Shown: positions 1 through 10,200 of the stretch, piece after piece
Layout of the letters: the number at the start of each line of letters is the position of its first letter
Position numbering within the stretch: the first letter of the stretch is position 1
Source of the DNA: Carex sylvatica
Taxonomy: Eukaryota; Streptophyta; Magnoliopsida; Poales; Cyperaceae
Length of the DNA: 23,618 nt
Direction of reading: 5' to 3'
NCBI GenBank assembly: GCA_964058845.1
Contig: CAXKVR010000875.1
Coordinates: forward strand, 1 to 23,618
Notes under the pieces: model-generated
What the model saw: the letters and a program-made list of their open reading frames with translations, nothing else
The model's database searches: none
What the model was told of the DNA's origin: nothing
Program-made: the position numbers and the translations under genes

Positions 1-247
1 CGCCCTCTAAGAAAACCCTTCTCTTACGACCTCAGCCACAGCCGATCGACTCGCCCTCTCTTCTCCCTCTCTACGAAAACCCTGTCTTAGAAAACCCTCT
101 CTTCTCCCTCCCTGGTCTTGACTCACCCTAGCTGCCGAAAACCTCCTCCGCTCAGTCGATCGACCCACCCTATCGCTGTGACCTCCGCTCACCAAATCTC
201 CCACCCTCTCTACTCAGGAGATCTGACCTCCGCTCACCCTCTCTATT
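1..247 (+). other. Pyrimidine-rich leader-like stretch with imperfect direct repeats and a splice-donor-like end
   Basis: This segment is rich in C and T and repeats variants of AAAACCCT and CTCTCTTCTCCCTC (around 12-20, 55-75 and 78-112), plus GACCTCCGCTCACC at 180 and 226. It ends at ATT|GTAAGTT (GT at 248-249), a good plant 5' splice site, and the following sequence is AT-rich. A candidate acceptor (TTTGTTCAG, ending at 739) and a small purine-rich segment 740-780 ending in GAG|GTATAG suggest a spliced 5' leader upstream of the ATG at 1626. I infer an untranslated leader of the transposon's own gene; there is no convincing protein in it. Confidence 0.3.
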
Positions 248-259
248 GTAAGTTATGTT

Positions 260-620
260 TGTGTAATTTAGGTATTTTTAATTTAGGTTTGTCAAAATTT
301 AGGTTTATATAACTTAGGTATTTTTAATTTAGGTTTTTGTAATTTAGGTTGTTATAATTTTGCCTATAAGAATTTAGGTTTTGGTGTAGTGTTCTGATTT
401 TTGTAAACTTAGGTTTTAAGAATCAGTACTTAAAAGGAAGAGGGTTCTCCTTAGTGCTGTGATCAAAACTTGGTGTTAAGAGCATATTACTTAGGTTTTA
501 AGAGTACTGACTTAAAGTACTTAAAGGAAGAGGTTTTAAGAACCAGAACTACGGTACTATGCATAGAGTTAACTTAGGTTTTAAGAACTAGTACTTAGGT
601 TTTTTTAACTTAGATTTGCG
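260..620 (+). repeat. Degenerate TTTAGGTTT repeat tract
   Basis: A short motif of the form AATTTAGGTTTTTGT recurs many times. It is densest at 264-380 (TAATTTAGGTATTTTT, AAATTTAGGTTTATAT, GTAATTTAGGTTGTTA) and continues loosely as CTTAGGTTTTAAGAA near 405, 490 and 575. The tract sits in what looks like an intron of the CACTA-borne transcription unit. It is a diverged simple repeat with no coding potential that I can see. Confidence 0.5.
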
Positions 621-1625
621 TTAACTTGGTGTAGTGTAGTGATCAAAACTCTATTTGGATTTCTCGTAGTTACCTGTGCAACGAACAATATGCTTTGTTT
701 TGTTTATCTTAATTTTGTTCTCTATTTTGATTTGTTCAGGTTTTATAGATCGCAGAGGAAGAGGATTGCAACAGATTGAGGTATAGCTACTACCCATTTC
801 TTTTAGAATAGTTTATTCTATGCTTTTAGTTTTAGTTTATTTTATTCGGCAGTGCCTCATTAGCCCTCATTTAGCCTTAATCTCTAGTTTAGTTCCATTT
901 TCGTAAGGAACCTATTTGGTTGCCTTAAGAAAAGTGACCTCCTTAGGATCTCCTTAAGACACATTCTAGATATTTTTTATACATCAATGCCCTTGTTGGA
1001 GAAGGAACAGTTTAATGTCGCATTTTTTCCGCATCACTGCCCTAATTCGTAAGGAGGTTAATTTAAACTAGTGAGGTGTATTTATATTGTTGGGGAGTTG
1101 TGATAAAATCGGTTTGGGTCTTTGATCTCTTGTTTGATGTCTTGTTTATAACATGAGCTAGTTTGGTACTATGAGAGGAGGGCATTTAAGTCATTGGTAG
1201 TATGCATTTTTTTTAATCATTAATTTTTAGGTAATTCTAATTATTTACACTTAACTGTGAGATGAGGGCATTTAAGTTTTACTATCTTACCGAGCAGGTG
1301 CTCCTTAGCAAGGATTAAAATTTTAATCCTTCATTCTTAATCCTTCAAGCAATATGTCAGTCTTTTGTTTGGTGGAATTATGCAGGAAGGTCCTTGATGT
1401 ACTTTTTAGTTTTATCATTTTCTTGATCTTAGTAATAGTTCATTGATATCATTTTCTTGAAATTTTTCTTGCTTGGGGCTGGTCAATTATCAAATAATGA
1501 TTTACATATGTTGTAGTCAATTTTCACATTGGTATTTCTACATTTTCACATTTGTACCTATTACTAATTTCTGCCATTGAGTAATAAGTTAATTCAAACT
1601 TCTTGAATTTTATTCTACATATTAC
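621..1625. other. CACTA internal non-coding region, no gene seen
   Basis: AT-rich sequence with stops in all frames. It contains the possible small exon at 740-780. Nothing else can be assigned. A short inverted structure at 1305-1335 (AAGGATTAAAATTTTAATCCTT) could form a hairpin. Confidence 0.4.
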
Positions 1626-2176
1626 ATGGCTGAACCCCTTGATGAAGTCTCGCTGTTCGAGGCTCCAGCTGTTCCTCGATCATCTCCAAGGCTCACTCCA
1701 AGGCTCACTATGAGTCATGCAGCCAAACTCATGAATGCTTGCTGGGACCCATCAGGTCATTCAACATGTTTCCAACAAGGGTGAGGTTACAAATCTTTTG
1801 TAAATTCTTGCAGTGGTACTCATGGGCTGATGGCGAAGATAGGAGGTGGAAGCTTTAATAAAGAACGAACTAGCAGCTGCACAAATAGGGTTTGCCGAGA
1901 AGATAGCTGATCAAGAGAAACGACACAGTGCAGAAATGGAAGCGAATAAAAAAGAAATTCGATACAGCAGGATGTGTAAAGAGTACCAACATACAGGATT
2001 TGAACCTTCTTAATTCCCTGTAGGTACAATGACCAGCCATATGAAGTTTATAGCTCTGAATATTTATACCTCTGTATATTTATCAATTTTTTGCTGCATT
2101 CTGTTAGGAGGGGACATCAAACGTCGAGGCTTCTGGTGGTAGTAGGGGCAATCAAGAAGGGGGAGAGGAACCTTGA
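1626..2176 (+). pseudogene. Decayed transposon protein fragments (possible C-terminal coiled-coil region)
   Basis: Three open stretches carry protein-like composition. 1626-1784 encodes 52 residues starting MAEPLDEVSLFEAP, with a repeated SPRLTPRLT, and stops at TGA. 1843-2013 is 56 open codons, rich in E, K, A and Q and shaped like an amphipathic helix (NELAAAQIGFAEKIADQEKR), directly preceded by an in-frame TAG. 2108-2176 encodes a polar Gly/Glu-rich tail ending EEP and stop; it follows a plausible intron 2021-2107 (GTACAA...GTTAG). The gap between the first two has GT/AG-like borders but only about 30 bp, too short for a plant intron, so deletion is likely. A helical segment and polar tail near the transposon end would suit a CACTA second-protein C-terminus, but I do not recognise the family with certainty. 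Confidence 0.4.
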
Positions 2177-2227
2177 TCCGTAAACTCTGTTATGCGTGCA
2201 GTAGCTGACTAAATGCGCTAATCATAT

Positions 2228-2342
2228 TAAGTAGGATGTGTTAATGTGCTGCAAATTTACCAATATGTGAACAATTAAGTAGGACGTGTTAATTTTATTT
2301 AATTATGTAGGATGTGAACAATTAAGTAGGATGTGAACAAAA
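2228..2342 (+). repeat. TTAAGTAGGATGTGAACAA repeat cluster
   Basis: Four copies of a motif close to AATTAAGTAGGATGTGAACAA lie at about 2228, 2274, 2301 and 2320, with variants GTGTTAA for GTGAACAA. A fifth copy is at 13267-13288, on the other side of the retrotransposon. This supports 1-2496 and 12939-13992 being one element. The copies may be short subterminal or internal repeats of the CACTA element. Confidence 0.55.
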
Positions 2343-2491
2343 GACATGTCAAATTGAACTTTTGTATTTTCTTGTTGTGACAATGTGACGACATGTCTTT
2401 TTCTACACTTTGACACTTCTTAACAGTTAATTCCCTTGTTCTGCATTTTGACAAGTGTTAACTACTACATAATTTTCTTCTTGTGCATTTT

Positions 2492-2496
2492 CTAAT
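2492..2496. repeat. Target site duplication of the LTR retrotransposon, left copy (CTAAT)
   Basis: CTAAT at 2492-2496 immediately precedes the 5' LTR and is repeated exactly at 12939-12943 right after the 3' LTR. A perfect 5-bp duplication is the normal size for Ty3/gypsy integration and shows that the element is a single intact insertion. Confidence 0.97.
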
Positions 2497-2579
2497 TGTG
2501 ACATTATGAATTTTATAATAAATATATTATACTGACTGATTGAATTAAGGCGTTACGAATCGAATTATAAATATAGAAA

Positions 2580-3032
2580 AACGGTCCAGTGCGGATGGAT
2601 GACCCGCACTGCGGGTGGCTTCACCCGCACTGGAACAAGTTCTTTAATAAACGGCTGTGATTTTCACTGAGTGCGGATGGTAGTGCGGATGGGAATCCGC
2701 AGTGCGGGTGAGTTCTGTACTCTTCTGAAGTTGACGAATTTTCGCTAAGTACTGGATGCGGATGGGGATCATCCGCACTGAGCTCAGTGCGTCCGCACTA
2801 GGCTCGGACATTTTTCTGCGCCGTGAGTGCGGCTGGACGGATCCGCAGTGCGGATGATCGGTCCGCACTGGGATGTGTGTTTGCTATTTGCGCTGTGAGT
2901 GCGGCTGGACGGATCCGCAGTGCGGATGAGTGATCCGCACTGGGGTGTGTTTGTTATTTGCGTAATGAATGCGGATGGATGGATCCGCAGTGCGGATGGT
3001 TGGTCCGCACTGGGGTCTGTATTTCTGTTATT
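2580..3032 (+). repeat. GC-rich palindromic repeats in the LTR (AGTGCGGAT / ATCCGCACT)
   Basis: About 450 bp of a strongly AT-rich LTR is instead GC- and CpG-rich, built from many inverted copies of AGTGCGGATG and CATCCGCACT. The right half is a clear threefold tandem repeat of 70-74 bp: 2817-2888, 2889-2958 and 2959-3032. Each unit begins TGCG, holds GATCCGCAGTGCGGATG in the centre, ends with TCCGCACTGGG, and then has a T-rich spacer. The units can form stems on either strand. The same block recurs in the 3' LTR. Likely roles are promoter/enhancer binding sites or a silencing target; this is inference. Confidence 0.85.
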
Positions 3033-3892
3033 CTTGTTATTTTGAGGGACATATTTGCAAAATGGATTAAATAAACATCTTCTCTCTTTATCTTTCTCTT
3101 TTTAATAAATAAAAACTTTACATAAGGGCCTATTTGTAATAAACATTTTCAAGTTTGTTAATAACTAAAAATGGAGGGTTTATTTGCAAAATTCCAATTA
3201 AATATCAAATTCCTTCTTCTTCTCATTTCATTTCCACCGATAAAATTGAAATATTACGGGAGGGTTAGGTTTAGCCGAAGCAGAAAAGGGAAAGAGAGAG
3301 AGAGAAAGAAATTAAACGCGGAAACTGATCGGACTGACCGGAAAATCGAGAGTCGAGCTGAATTGACGATCCTTGATCGATTAGAAAGCTTCAATTTGAT
3401 ATATATTTCTCCCTGGTAATTTCTTTTGAAAACCCTAATTTATTCGATTTATTCGATTTGTCGTGATTTCGGTTGAAACTTGTGATTAGGGTTTCGTAAT
3501 CGAGTTCTAGCTCGATTAGTTGTTAATTTGTGATAATTGATACGATTTATCTTCCTTTTCTCTTGGAAACCCTAATTTCATTTGATTTGTTATATTTTGG
3601 TGAAATTCGAAGTCGAATTTGATTTGAAACGTTATAACTCGATAATCGAATTGATTTGCTTGTGGAATTTGGAATTGAACTAGGGTTTTGGGGTTTGATT
3701 GAAATGGAAAGGAATTATGATAGTTTCATGTGAAACTCTGGAAATTGTTGGAATTAATCGAGTTATAACTTCGTAAAACATATCGGTTCATGTTGTTTAT
3801 TCAGAACCACCGATTGAATTGGAATTCGAATTAGGGTTTGGTAATGGTATTAATTATCGGATGTTAATCGAACGCGTTAATCGCATTTAACG

Positions 3893-3901
3893 TATAAAAT
3901 A
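3893..3901 (+). promoter_or_regulatory. Candidate TATA box in the 5' LTR (TATAAAATA)
   Basis: TATAAAATA at 3893-3901 matches the plant TATA consensus and would place transcription start roughly 30 bp downstream, leaving a long R-U5. Competing candidates are TTATAAATA near 2565 and the TA-run at 5001-5010. Which one is used cannot be decided from sequence. The copy in the 3' LTR is at 11597-11605. Confidence 0.3.
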
Positions 3902-5246
3902 GGTGGTAATCATACGAGGCAAAGGATTTTTGGATCGTTCGAGACGCCTGAGCCTTAGTCGAGCGTGCTATTACTCAGGTGCGGGGTTTCTGGACTTGTT
4001 TGATATCTTATATTCAGAAATTAAACTGTGTTTTGATTCATGTAATTAAACTGTGTTTCGATTCATATGCATTGCATTGCCCAAATAAAGTGGAACTCGA
4101 ATTATTTTATCTGATTGATTTGCATGCTGGTATGGTTATTATTTGTGTTGATCTGAATGATCTGATTTTGGAATTAAAGTCACCGTGCTTTATATCACCA
4201 TCGGTTGGTGGATATGGTATTATGGTCATCCACCGTGATGACGTCACCCAGGGGGTGAATCCAGATTTGTCAAGTCTATGCATGGACTGTGACGCCCAGT
4301 ATTCTAAAGCTTTAGATCGTCTGACCTTCGGCAGTTCCCAGTACCGGTTGGGACGAAGGGTAAGTGACTTTGTACTATGATTTTGGATGTGGTGACTGTG
4401 TATCGGATGGCATTACCCAGGGGGTATTGCGTTTGGATGGTCAGTTGGATTTATATGGATTTCCGGATATGAATTAGAACCAGACTTTTAATTAAACAGT
4501 TAAGCCTGTAACTACAGATGAGTGTCATGAGAAAAGGTTTTACCTGGCGCAGCCGTCTGTAGGTGTCTGTAACCCTACAGATGAGTGGGAACGAATTGGG
4601 GTCCAGTTTGGTGGAACATCTGTAGTTACTACCAGATATTCTGAAATCGAGTTAAACCAAATATTGTGTGCTTGAATTTCATCTTGGCAATTCCTGAATT
4701 GTGATTTCATTTGGATATATGTTGTCGGGTTTGTGTATTCATGTTTATATATGATTATAAACTGATTTGAGCTATATTTGTGTTTACTTTTTGAATATAA
4801 TCTGTGATTGCAAGTCCAGGGACGATATGTGGCAAATTATCGCACTGAGAATTCAATTCTCATCCCCTCTTTTGGGTTACTTTTTCAGGTTCCGGTTCGG
4901 CGGATCCGAGAGAGACACGAGGTCGGTAGGCCTGGTTTTCACCGCTACTTAGCTGTCTGGTATTGTGACTAGAGACATGTATAGATTTATGTTTTGATTG
5001 TATATATATATGTGTTCTCTATGTCATTTGGTGATACGTATCCATCGAGATACGGATTTTGTATGATATTACCTGACCAGTTGGGATTTATGAACTGTTT
5101 TTCTTAGTTATTTGTTTGTTTTGTTGGTGTGTTTTACTTTCTATTATATCGTACTTGCCTTGTAGGCATACGGGCAACCGTATGTCTACGGCAGGAGACA
5201 CCTGTCGCGCCTCGTGGGGCTGCGGGGTGTGACAGGTCTCCTTTGG

Positions 5247-5264
5247 TGGTATCAGAGCATGGTT
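5247..5264 (+). promoter_or_regulatory. Primer binding site, complementary to initiator tRNA-Met
   Basis: TGGTATCAGAGCATGGTT is complementary to the 3' end of plant initiator methionine tRNA including CCA, the usual primer for minus-strand synthesis in plant Ty3/gypsy elements. It lies 12 nt downstream of the LTR end, a wider gap than the 0-5 nt of many elements. Confidence 0.95.
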
Positions 5265-5385
5265 TAGAACCTGAACCAGACTTGTTTGGATACGAGAGTG
5301 GTATACGTATTAATGGGGTCGTCGCGACTATACGAATTTCGTATGATATATCGAATATTATAAACTAACTGTGTTTATTCAGAAA

Positions 5386-8300
5386 ATGGAAACACCACAC
5401 CGAGGTAGAGGCAGACCTCGAAGGAATCAGGAATTGATTATCGAGCCGGCTGTGGATCAGGCTGGAGCTGGTCCAGCTGGTGCTGAGGGAGCTGGTGGCG
5501 TTGGAGGAGCGCCAGGTAGAGACCGGGACATAGATGATCGGCTGATTGCGGCCTACGAGAGAGGTCGACAAGCAGAGATGCGGGATGCAGCACCGGTGGT
5601 TCGCGGTGGTGCACCCGAAGAGTTTAGAAGGTTGTATGATTCATTTCTGCGCTTGAATCCGCCGCGCTATGATGGAACCGGCGGGTATGCGGCAGCCGAG
5701 GAATGGCTGGCGCAAATTAATGCAAAGCTGAATTTATGCCGCGCACCTGAGGATGATAAAGTAGAGGTAACTGAGCAACAATTGGAGGGTGATGCAAGGT
5801 TCTGGTGGGACGGGGCCCGACGCAGTTATGTCGGGGAGGAAGCGAGAATTCCGTGGGAATGGTTTGAGCAGCAGTTCAACCGGAGGTTTCTGAGTAATAT
5901 CCAACGTGAAGCGCTGCGGAGGAAGTTTCTGGAATTGAGACAAAATGGGCGTCCGGTGGGGGATTACAACAGTGAGTTTTTGGCGTTGTCGCGTTATGCA
6001 TCAGATATCCAGAATGACGCGGCAAGGTATCACAGGCAGTATTTGGATGGTTTGGATGGCAATATATCGATGATTGTTGATACTCCGACTGCTACGGAGT
6101 TGCAATCTATGATGGATCATGCAGAGCAGATAGAGATGCATGGTAAGCGGAGGAAAGAGCAACTGACTGAGAGAAATGTAAAACAGAAGGATGCTCAGAG
6201 TGGGCAAATGTCGAGGTCGAGGGGAGGACCATCATTTGCTAGACCCCCTCGGTCGAATATGGTGCCGAGACCCCCGTTTAGACAGACCTCTATGCCGGGT
6301 TTTAGACCGGTGATTCCTTCGCAATGGTGCCGATCGTGCAATCAAGCGCACGATGAGGTTGAGTGTAGGCGCAAGACTAGCGCTTGTTTCATATGTGGTA
6401 GCGCGGGACATTGGGCGAGGGAGTGCCCGAATGCGCTTATGAGGATGCGAGGCGCTGGTAGCGCGGGAGGGTCCGCTAGCGTTGGGCGCGGAGCGCCAAC
6501 GTGGCGTGGACGTGGTGCATCTCAAGCTGGCGGGGCTAGCGCTAGCAGGGCTAGTAGCGCCGGTAGTGTCGGCAGGGTTAGCGGTGCCGGCAGCGTCGGC
6601 AGGAACGATGGCAGGGCGGCGGCGAATGCGCTTAACATTGCTGGAACTTCGCGCAACGCTGCAACTGCGCTGGGAGATGGCCAGACTGACGTCATGACAG
6701 GTATACTCTCTATATCTGATCAGGATGCGTATTGTTTGATTGATACGGGGTGCAGCCATTCTATTGTGTCGAGGGAATTGGTAGAAAAAGGGAATTGGCC
6801 AATTGAGACGTGTAATCAAGTTGTAAATGTTCAAACCCCGTTTGGTTCAACCGATCAAGGAATCACTTTATGCCGAAACCGAAAGATTAAGATAGATGGA
6901 AGAGAGTTCGAGGCGGACTTGTTGGTGATGGAGATTACCGGCTACGACGTGTTATTGGGTATGGACTGGTTGACGAGACACGCTGCTACTATTGATTGTC
7001 CGCATCGTCGGATTCATTTCGCGAATTCAAGAGGTATGTCTTGCATACTCAATTGTAGAGAAATTGGGAAACTAACACCGTGTATTTCGGCTGTAGAGAT
7101 GAAACATTTGTTAGAATCAGGGTGTGATGCTTACTTGACGGCCGTGGTTTATGCGCCTGCGGCAGTTCCAGATATCAGCACCATTCCGGTGGTTTCAGAA
7201 TTTGTGGATGTATTTCCGGAAGAGATTTTAGGGTTGCCACCTGAACGAGAAGTGGAGTTCGGTATCGAACTGGTACCGGGCACAACACCGATTTCAAAAG
7301 CGCCGTATCGAATGGCACCGGCAGAACTGAAAGAACTCAAGGCACAGTTGGAAGATATGTTGGAGAATGGATTTATCAGACCTAGCACGTCACCATGGGG
7401 CGCGCCAGTATTGTTTGTCAAGAAGAAAGATGGAACATTGCGGTTATGCATTGATTACCGCGAGCTGAACAAGGTAACGGTGAAAAATAAATATCCGCTA
7501 CCTCGGATTGACGATCTGTTTGATCAGTTACAGGGATCCTCAATATATTCAAAGATTGATCTGAGAACAGGGTATCACCAGCTGAGAATACGGCCGAGCG
7601 ATGTGGATAAGACAGCGTTCCGTACAAGGTACGGGCATTATGAATACCTGGTTATGCCGTTTGGGCTGACGAACGCACCGGCAGCGTTCATGGACTTGAT
7701 GCACCGTGTGTTTCACGATCTATTGGATTCTACAGTTGTGGTGTTCATTGATGATATACTGGTGTATTCGCGCTCGCGAGAAGAACATGAGGTACATCTT
7801 CGAATTGTGTTGCAAAGATTGCGTGAACATCAGTTATTCGCAAAGTTTTCGAAATGTGAATTTTGGTTGGAGGAAGTTACATTTTTGGGGCATGTGGTTT
7901 CTGGAAAAGGATTAGCGGTGGATTCCGAAAAGATTCGGGCTGTGACAGATTGGAAAAGGCCGGAGACAGTTACTGAAATTCGCAGCTTTCTGGGGTTAGC
8001 CGGGTACTACAGGAGATTTGTACTCGGGTTTTCGCGGTTAGCCGCGCCACTTACAAAATTGTTGCACAAAGGCGTGAAATTTGATTGGGGTACCGCGCAA
8101 GATAAAAGTTTTGAGGAATTGAAGAGTCGGCTGGTATCCGCGCCAGTTCTTGCTATGCCGACTACTGATAAAGAGTACACGGTTTACACCGATGCATCTC
8201 GATTGGGTTTGGGTTGCGTATTGATGCAGGATGATCATGTAATTGCCTACGCATCTCGGCAATTGCGACCGCACGAGCAAAACTACCCGACACATGATTT

Positions 8301-10149
8301 GGAGTTAGCGGCGGTGATATTTGCGCTGAAGATTTGGCGGCATTACTTGTATGGCGTGAAATGCCGAATCTATACTGATCATCAAAGTCTGAAATACATC
8401 TTCACGCAAAAGGAGTTAAATTTGAGACAAAGGCGGTGGTTAGAATTGATGAAAGATTATGACTTGGATATCCAGTATCATGCAGGAAAAGCGAACAGTG
8501 TAGCAGATGCATTGAGCAGAAAGAGTCAGGTAAACCTGGCGTCGGTAATTACAAGTGAAACTCATCTTCTCGAGGAAATGCGCAGAATGGAAATACATGT
8601 TGGCGCGTCACGCGAATTAGCGTTGGGAGTTGCATCTAAATGTAATAGAAGTGAGGTTGGGACTAGCGCAACTGCAATTGCGTCGGTTGTGCTAGCAGCG
8701 GTTGAAATCCGATCGGAATTATACGAGCAGATTCGTGCAGAGCAACAGACTGATCCGAAATGTCAGAAATTCAAACTGCACTATGAGTCAAATGCTGATT
8801 CACCGTTTCAAGTTCAAGGAGATGGCATCTTGCGGTTTCACGACCGCATTTGTGTACCAAGTAGTTCGGAGTTGAAAGATCTGATTTTGTCAGAGGCGCA
8901 CGATTCGGGATACGCTATCCATCCGGGAGAGGTAAAAATGTATCAAGATCTGAAGAAGTATTTTTGGTGGCCAAAGATGAAAAAGGAAGTACAAAGGTAC
9001 GTTGAAAAGTGTCAAATATGTCAGCAAGTTAAAGCGGATCGGCAGAGAAAAGCAGGATTGCTAAGACCGCTGGAAATACCTACAAGGAAATTTGAATCAA
9101 TCACGATGGATTTCGTAAGTGGATTTCCGAGAACTGTCGGAAGGTATAATACAGTTTGGGTGATTGTGGATCGGTTAACGAAGATAGCGCATTTCATTCC
9201 GCTTCGAATTGAGACATCTGGGCCAGAATTGGCGGAATTGTTTCTGAAATATCAGTTTAAGTACCATGGTTGCTCGCGCAATATTATTTCTGACCGAGAT
9301 CCTCGGTTCACTTCTCATTTCTGGGAAAGTTTTCAAGAAACAATGGGTACCAAGTTGAGATTCAGCACTGCGCACCATCCTCAGACTGACGGTCAGTCTG
9401 AGCGCACCATTCAGACACTGGAAGACATGTTGCGCTCCTGCGCGCTATGTTTACAAGGTTCGTGGGTTGATCATTTATATCTGGTGGAGTTTGCGTATAA
9501 CAACAGTTATCATTCGAGCATTGGTATGTCACCGCAAGAGGCGCTGACAGGGCAGCAGTGCCGTACTCCATTGTGGTGGGGACCAGCGGGTACCTATCCA
9601 CCTACGGGGCCGCAAATGTTAGAAGAAATTGCTGAGAAAACAAAGATGGTTCTGAGTCGGCTCAAGTCGGCTCAAGAAAGGCAAAAGAAATATGCGGATA
9701 TTCACCGAAGACCGTTGGAATTTCAAGAAAGTGATCACGTATGGCTTCGAGTTTCGCCTGTCAGAGGCGTGCATCGATTTGGTGTTTCGGGCAAGCTAAG
9801 TCCTCGATATATTGGGCCGTTCCAGATTTTGCGACGAGTTGGACCGGTTGCATACGAGCTTGCGTTACCACCAGCGTTGGACCGGGTTCATCCGGTATTC
9901 CATGTATCACAGTTACGCAGATATGTGCGAGATCCGTCGCATTGTATTGATCACTCGGGTTTACACGTACAAGATGATCTGACATATCAAGAAGAACCAA
10001 TGCAGATATTGGATCGAAAAGAGCAACGGCTACGAAGCAAAGTGATTCGGCTCGTGTTGGTAAAATGGGGACGCCATTCCGATAAGGAAGCGACGTGGGA
10101 GCTCAAAGAGAGCATCCGAGAAAAGTATCCGGAGTTATTCGACAATTAA
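5386..10149 (+). CDS. gag-pol: Gag-Pol polyprotein of a Ty3/gypsy chromovirus
   Basis: One uninterrupted frame of 1587 codons that encodes all proteins for retrotransposition, presumably cleaved by its own protease. The frame is open from a GTG at 5371, but the first ATG is at 5386 in strong context (AAAATGG). Domains by residue: basic N-terminus; gag capsid-like region about 90-220; a degenerate Cys knuckle, then a canonical CX2CX4HX4C zinc knuckle at 334-347; a Gly/Ala/Ser-rich linker 350-420; aspartic protease with DTG at 453; RT with FIDD at 787-790; RNase H with acidic residues D936, E973, D998; integrase zinc finger H1172, H1179, C1209, C1212; catalytic D1242, D1303, E1339 (spacing 60 and 35); a GPF module near 1490; and a chromodomain-like tail from about 1536 ending KYPELFDN. 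No stop, frameshift or missing catalytic residue was seen. Gag and pol are fused in one frame with no visible recoding site. Confidence 0.97.
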   Translation: METPHRGRGRPRRNQELIIEPAVDQAGAGPAGAEGAGGVGGAPGRDRDIDDRLIAAYERGRQAEMRDAAPVVRGGAPEEFRRLYDSFLRLNPPRYDGTGGYAAAEEWLAQINAKLNLCRAPEDDKVEVTEQQLEGDARFWWDGARRSYVGEEARIPWEWFEQQFNRRFLSNIQREALRRKFLELRQNGRPVGDYNSEFLALSRYASDIQNDAARYHRQYLDGLDGNISMIVDTPTATELQSMMDHAEQIEMHGKRRKEQLTERNVKQKDAQSGQMSRSRGGPSFARPPRSNMVPRPPFRQTSMPGFRPVIPSQWCRSCNQAHDEVECRRKTSACFICGSAGHWARECPNALMRMRGAGSAGGSASVGRGAPTWRGRGASQAGGASASRASSAGSVGRVSGAGSVGRNDGRAAANALNIAGTSRNAATALGDGQTDVMTGILSISDQDAYCLIDTGCSHSIVSRELVEKGNWPIETCNQVVNVQTPFGSTDQGITLCRNRKIKIDGREFEADLLVMEITGYDVLLGMDWLTRHAATIDCPHRRIHFANSRGMSCILNCREIGKLTPCISAVEMKHLLESGCDAYLTAVVYAPAAVPDISTIPVVSEFVDVFPEEILGLPPEREVEFGIELVPGTTPISKAPYRMAPAELKELKAQLEDMLENGFIRPSTSPWGAPVLFVKKKDGTLRLCIDYRELNKVTVKNKYPLPRIDDLFDQLQGSSIYSKIDLRTGYHQLRIRPSDVDKTAFRTRYGHYEYLVMPFGLTNAPAAFMDLMHRVFHDLLDSTVVVFIDDILVYSRSREEHEVHLRIVLQRLREHQLFAKFSKCEFWLEEVTFLGHVVSGKGLAVDSEKIRAVTDWKRPETVTEIRSFLGLAGYYRRFVLGFSRLAAPLTKLLHKGVKFDWGTAQDKSFEELKSRLVSAPVLAMPTTDKEYTVYTDASRLGLGCVLMQDDHVIAYASRQLRPHEQNYPTHDLELAAVIFALKIWRHYLYGVKCRIYTDHQSLKYIFTQKELNLRQRRWLELMKDYDLDIQYHAGKANSVADALSRKSQVNLASVITSETHLLEEMRRMEIHVGASRELALGVASKCNRSEVGTSATAIASVVLAAVEIRSELYEQIRAEQQTDPKCQKFKLHYESNADSPFQVQGDGILRFHDRICVPSSSELKDLILSEAHDSGYAIHPGEVKMYQDLKKYFWWPKMKKEVQRYVEKCQICQQVKADRQRKAGLLRPLEIPTRKFESITMDFVSGFPRTVGRYNTVWVIVDRLTKIAHFIPLRIETSGPELAELFLKYQFKYHGCSRNIISDRDPRFTSHFWESFQETMGTKLRFSTAHHPQTDGQSERTIQTLEDMLRSCALCLQGSWVDHLYLVEFAYNNSYHSSIGMSPQEALTGQQCRTPLWWGPAGTYPPTGPQMLEEIAEKTKMVLSRLKSAQERQKKYADIHRRPLEFQESDHVWLRVSPVRGVHRFGVSGKLSPRYIGPFQILRRVGPVAYELALPPALDRVHPVFHVSQLRRYVRDPSHCIDHSGLHVQDDLTYQEEPMQILDRKEQRLRSKVIRLVLVKWGRHSDKEATWELKESIREKYPELFDN

Positions 10150-10186
10150 GGTACGAAATCAAGTTCAGCGGACTGAACTTCATTTT

Positions 10187-10200
10187 AAGGGGGGGAGAAA
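10187..10200 (+). promoter_or_regulatory. Polypurine tract
   Basis: AAGGGGGGGAGAAA lies directly against the 3' LTR start at 10201. It is the RNase H-resistant primer for plus-strand synthesis. Its exact abutment fixes the left edge of both LTRs. Confidence 0.96.

Larger units (their letters stand above)
2497..5234 (+). repeat. 5' long terminal repeat
   Basis: The left copy of the 2738-bp LTR, with termini TG...CA inside a 7-bp terminal direct repeat TGTGACA. It contains a GC-rich palindromic repeat block (2580-3030), a purine-rich GAGA stretch (3287-3310), several AAACCCTAA/TTAGGGTTT boxes (3428, 3486, 3568, 3682, 3830) and a TATA-like box at 3893. In-frame stretches within it, such as 3979-4380, are not accepted as genes. 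The end is fixed by divergence from the 3' LTR: GGTCTCC follows here, CTAAT follows there. Confidence 0.97.

Noticed and set aside
3979..4380. 133-codon open frame in the LTR, present in both LTR copies
   Set aside because: The two copies are near-identical only because the LTRs are young, so conservation is not evidence. It has no recognisable domain, and the start region looks like leader sequence after an acceptor-like site.
5371..5385. GTG start for gag-pol five codons upstream
   Set aside because: Plants initiate at AUG; the ATG at 5386 has strong context and precedes a typical basic gag N-terminus.
6232..6834. 200-codon antisense frame within gag
   Set aside because: It mirrors the GC-rich zinc-knuckle and linker region of the real gene; the sense frame has clear domains.
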